DNA from: Bradyrhizobium diazoefficiens
Lineage (GTDB): Bacteria > Pseudomonadota > Alphaproteobacteria > Rhizobiales > Xanthobacteraceae
Reading direction: 5' to 3'
DNA: 64,000 nucleotides
Assembly (NCBI RefSeq): GCF_018129965.1
Contig: NZ_JAFCKW010000021.1
Span: 1 to 64,000 of the forward strand
The notes beneath the pieces are model-generated. The model did no database searches. It worked only from the letters and a program-made list of their open reading frames with translations, and was not told where the DNA came from. This document shows positions 63,130-64,000 of the stretch, in pieces. The stretch's first letter is position 1. The number at the start of each line of letters is the position of its first letter. Position numbers and translations under genes: made by a program.

Positions 63130-64000
63130 AGCCGAGACGCTCCGCCAAGACTTGATATTGAGAGAGCCAGGCGAGCGTCCGCGTCACCGCGTCATCGCCG
63201 CCGGACGTGCCAAGGGGAATGCCGAGCACCAGCGAGCCGACATGCTGGCCGCCGATCTCGTCGATGCGGGCTGACAGCAGCGCCACGTCGAGGCCGAGTT
63301 CGCGCGCGAGCCGCGCCACCAGCGTGTCGCCGGCCCCTGCCCCGCGGACCTGGACGCGGATCACGGCCTGTCCGCCCGCAGGCGGCTCCGCGACGATCCG
63401 GCTCTGCAGCGAGACCGGCAGGCTGTCGCCGATCGCCTCGGCGAGGAAGGATTGCGTGATCGGATGCTTCGGGTGGGTGAAGATGTCGGCGACATGGCCG
63501 CTCTCGACGACGTGGCCTGCGTCCAGCACCACCACGTCCTTGGCGAGCTGGCGTACCACGGACATTTCGTGGGTGATCAGCACGATGGTCACCCCGAGCT
63601 CGCGATTGATATTCGCAAGCAGGTCGAGGATCGCGCGCGTGGTCTGCGGGTCGAGCGCCGAGGTGGCCTCGTCCGACAGCAGCACGCTGGGACGGGTGGC
63701 GAGCGCACGGGCGATGCCGACGCGCTGCTTCTGGCCGCCGGACAGTTCCGACGGATAGCGGTCGTGCTTGTCGGCGATGCCGACCAGCGCGAGCAGTTCT
63801 GCCACGCGGGCCTTGATGTCGGCCCTGGCCCAGCCGGCGATCTCCAGCGGCAGTGCGATGTTGTCGGCCGCGGTGCGCGACGACAGCAGGTTGAAGTGCT
63901 GGAAGATCATGCCGATCGAGCGCTGCGCCAGCCGCAATTCGCGGCCCGCCAGCGCGGAGATCTCTCTGTCATCGACGATGACGCGACCCGTGCTCGGCTT
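63119..64000 (-). CDS. metN: Methionine ABC transporter ATP-binding protein MetN (5' end outside window)
   Basis: The frame is open to the right edge: codons before a TTG at 63937 read STGRVIVDDREISALAGRELRLAQ, which is MetN sequence, so the gene continues beyond the window and the Walker A motif is not visible. Present are the Q-loop (IGMIFQHFNLLSSRTA), signature LSGGQKQRVGIARAL, Walker B VLLSDEATSALD, and the H-loop in VLITHEMSVV. The C-terminal NIL regulatory domain (about the last 90 residues; AVIRVQVRGAGAGDTLVARLARELG) binds methionine and inhibits transport. The visible part is 293 codons. Confidence 0.93.
   Translation of the reverse strand, partial: KPSTGRVIVDDREISALAGRELRLAQRSIGMIFQHFNLLSSRTAADNIALPLEIAGWARADIKARVAELLALVGIADKHDRYPSELSGGQKQRVGIARALATRPSVLLSDEATSALDPQTTRAILDLLANINRELGVTIVLITHEMSVVRQLAKDVVVLDAGHVVESGHVADIFTHPKHPITQSFLAEAIGDSLPVSLQSRIVAEPPAGGQAVIRVQVRGAGAGDTLVARLARELGLDVALLSARIDEIGGQHVGSLVLGIPLGTSGGDDAVTRTLAWLSQYQVLAERLGYVA

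Overview
The window looks like chromosome from a Bradyrhizobium-like alphaproteobacterium (Hyphomicrobiales). The evidence is the high GC content, proteins that read like Bradyrhizobium families throughout, the rlpA–D,D-carboxypeptidase–tmk–holB–metG–tatD–MBL gene order typical of alphaproteobacteria, and intergenic palindromes of a type I recall as common in that genus. No tRNA, rRNA, CRISPR array, phage or insertion sequence was recognised. The genus call is recognition, not a database result.

Layout. 1-9999: the 3' part of a giant Gly/Asn/Thr/Ser-rich beta-strand-repeat surface or secreted protein, cut by the left edge, with two identical stretches of about 1.5 kb 5,541 bp apart. 10029-20335 (minus strand): an array of paralogous orphan periplasmic substrate-binding proteins of the ABC_sub_bind family (PF04392/COG2984). 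Three are intact, three are frameshifted, and at least two are only C-terminal remnants. A five-GAF histidine kinase sits inside the array and no permease or ATPase gene is present. 20730-24942 (plus strand): a divergent, overlapping operon of a membrane dCache-HAMP-GAF histidine kinase, a single-domain receiver, and a receiver fused to a class III nucleotide cyclase. Its kinase core is close to that of the kinase in the array. This is the best candidate for an undescribed sensory system: a decaying family of periplasmic binding proteins packed around two related kinases and a cyclic-nucleotide output.

25284-32000 holds scattered singletons: a DUF2786 protein, a DUF900 alpha/beta hydrolase, DUF427, an AarF/ABC1 kinase, a diheme cytochrome c, and small ORFs including two very short predicted membrane peptides. 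32340-41306 is a housekeeping block: rlpA, a D,D-carboxypeptidase, tmk, holB, metG, a TatD nuclease and an MBL hydrolase, interrupted by an epoxide-hydrolase-like gene and a GNAT remnant. metG carries an unusual lysine-rich, histone-H1-like N-terminal tail of about 146 residues.

41313-53940 holds an autotransporter barrel protein, an acyl-CoA synthetase with a TRAP transporter (dctP and a fused dctQM), an SbcD/YhaO-like nuclease with a Rad50/YhaN-like ATPase, and an unknown secreted protein. 54045-64000 holds aroQ, a PepSY membrane protein, a PilZ-XRE fusion, a small membrane protein, a copper amine oxidase with a serine hydrolase and a divergent AraC regulator (with a possible sigma-54 promoter), and a MetNIQ-type importer whose metN runs off the right edge.
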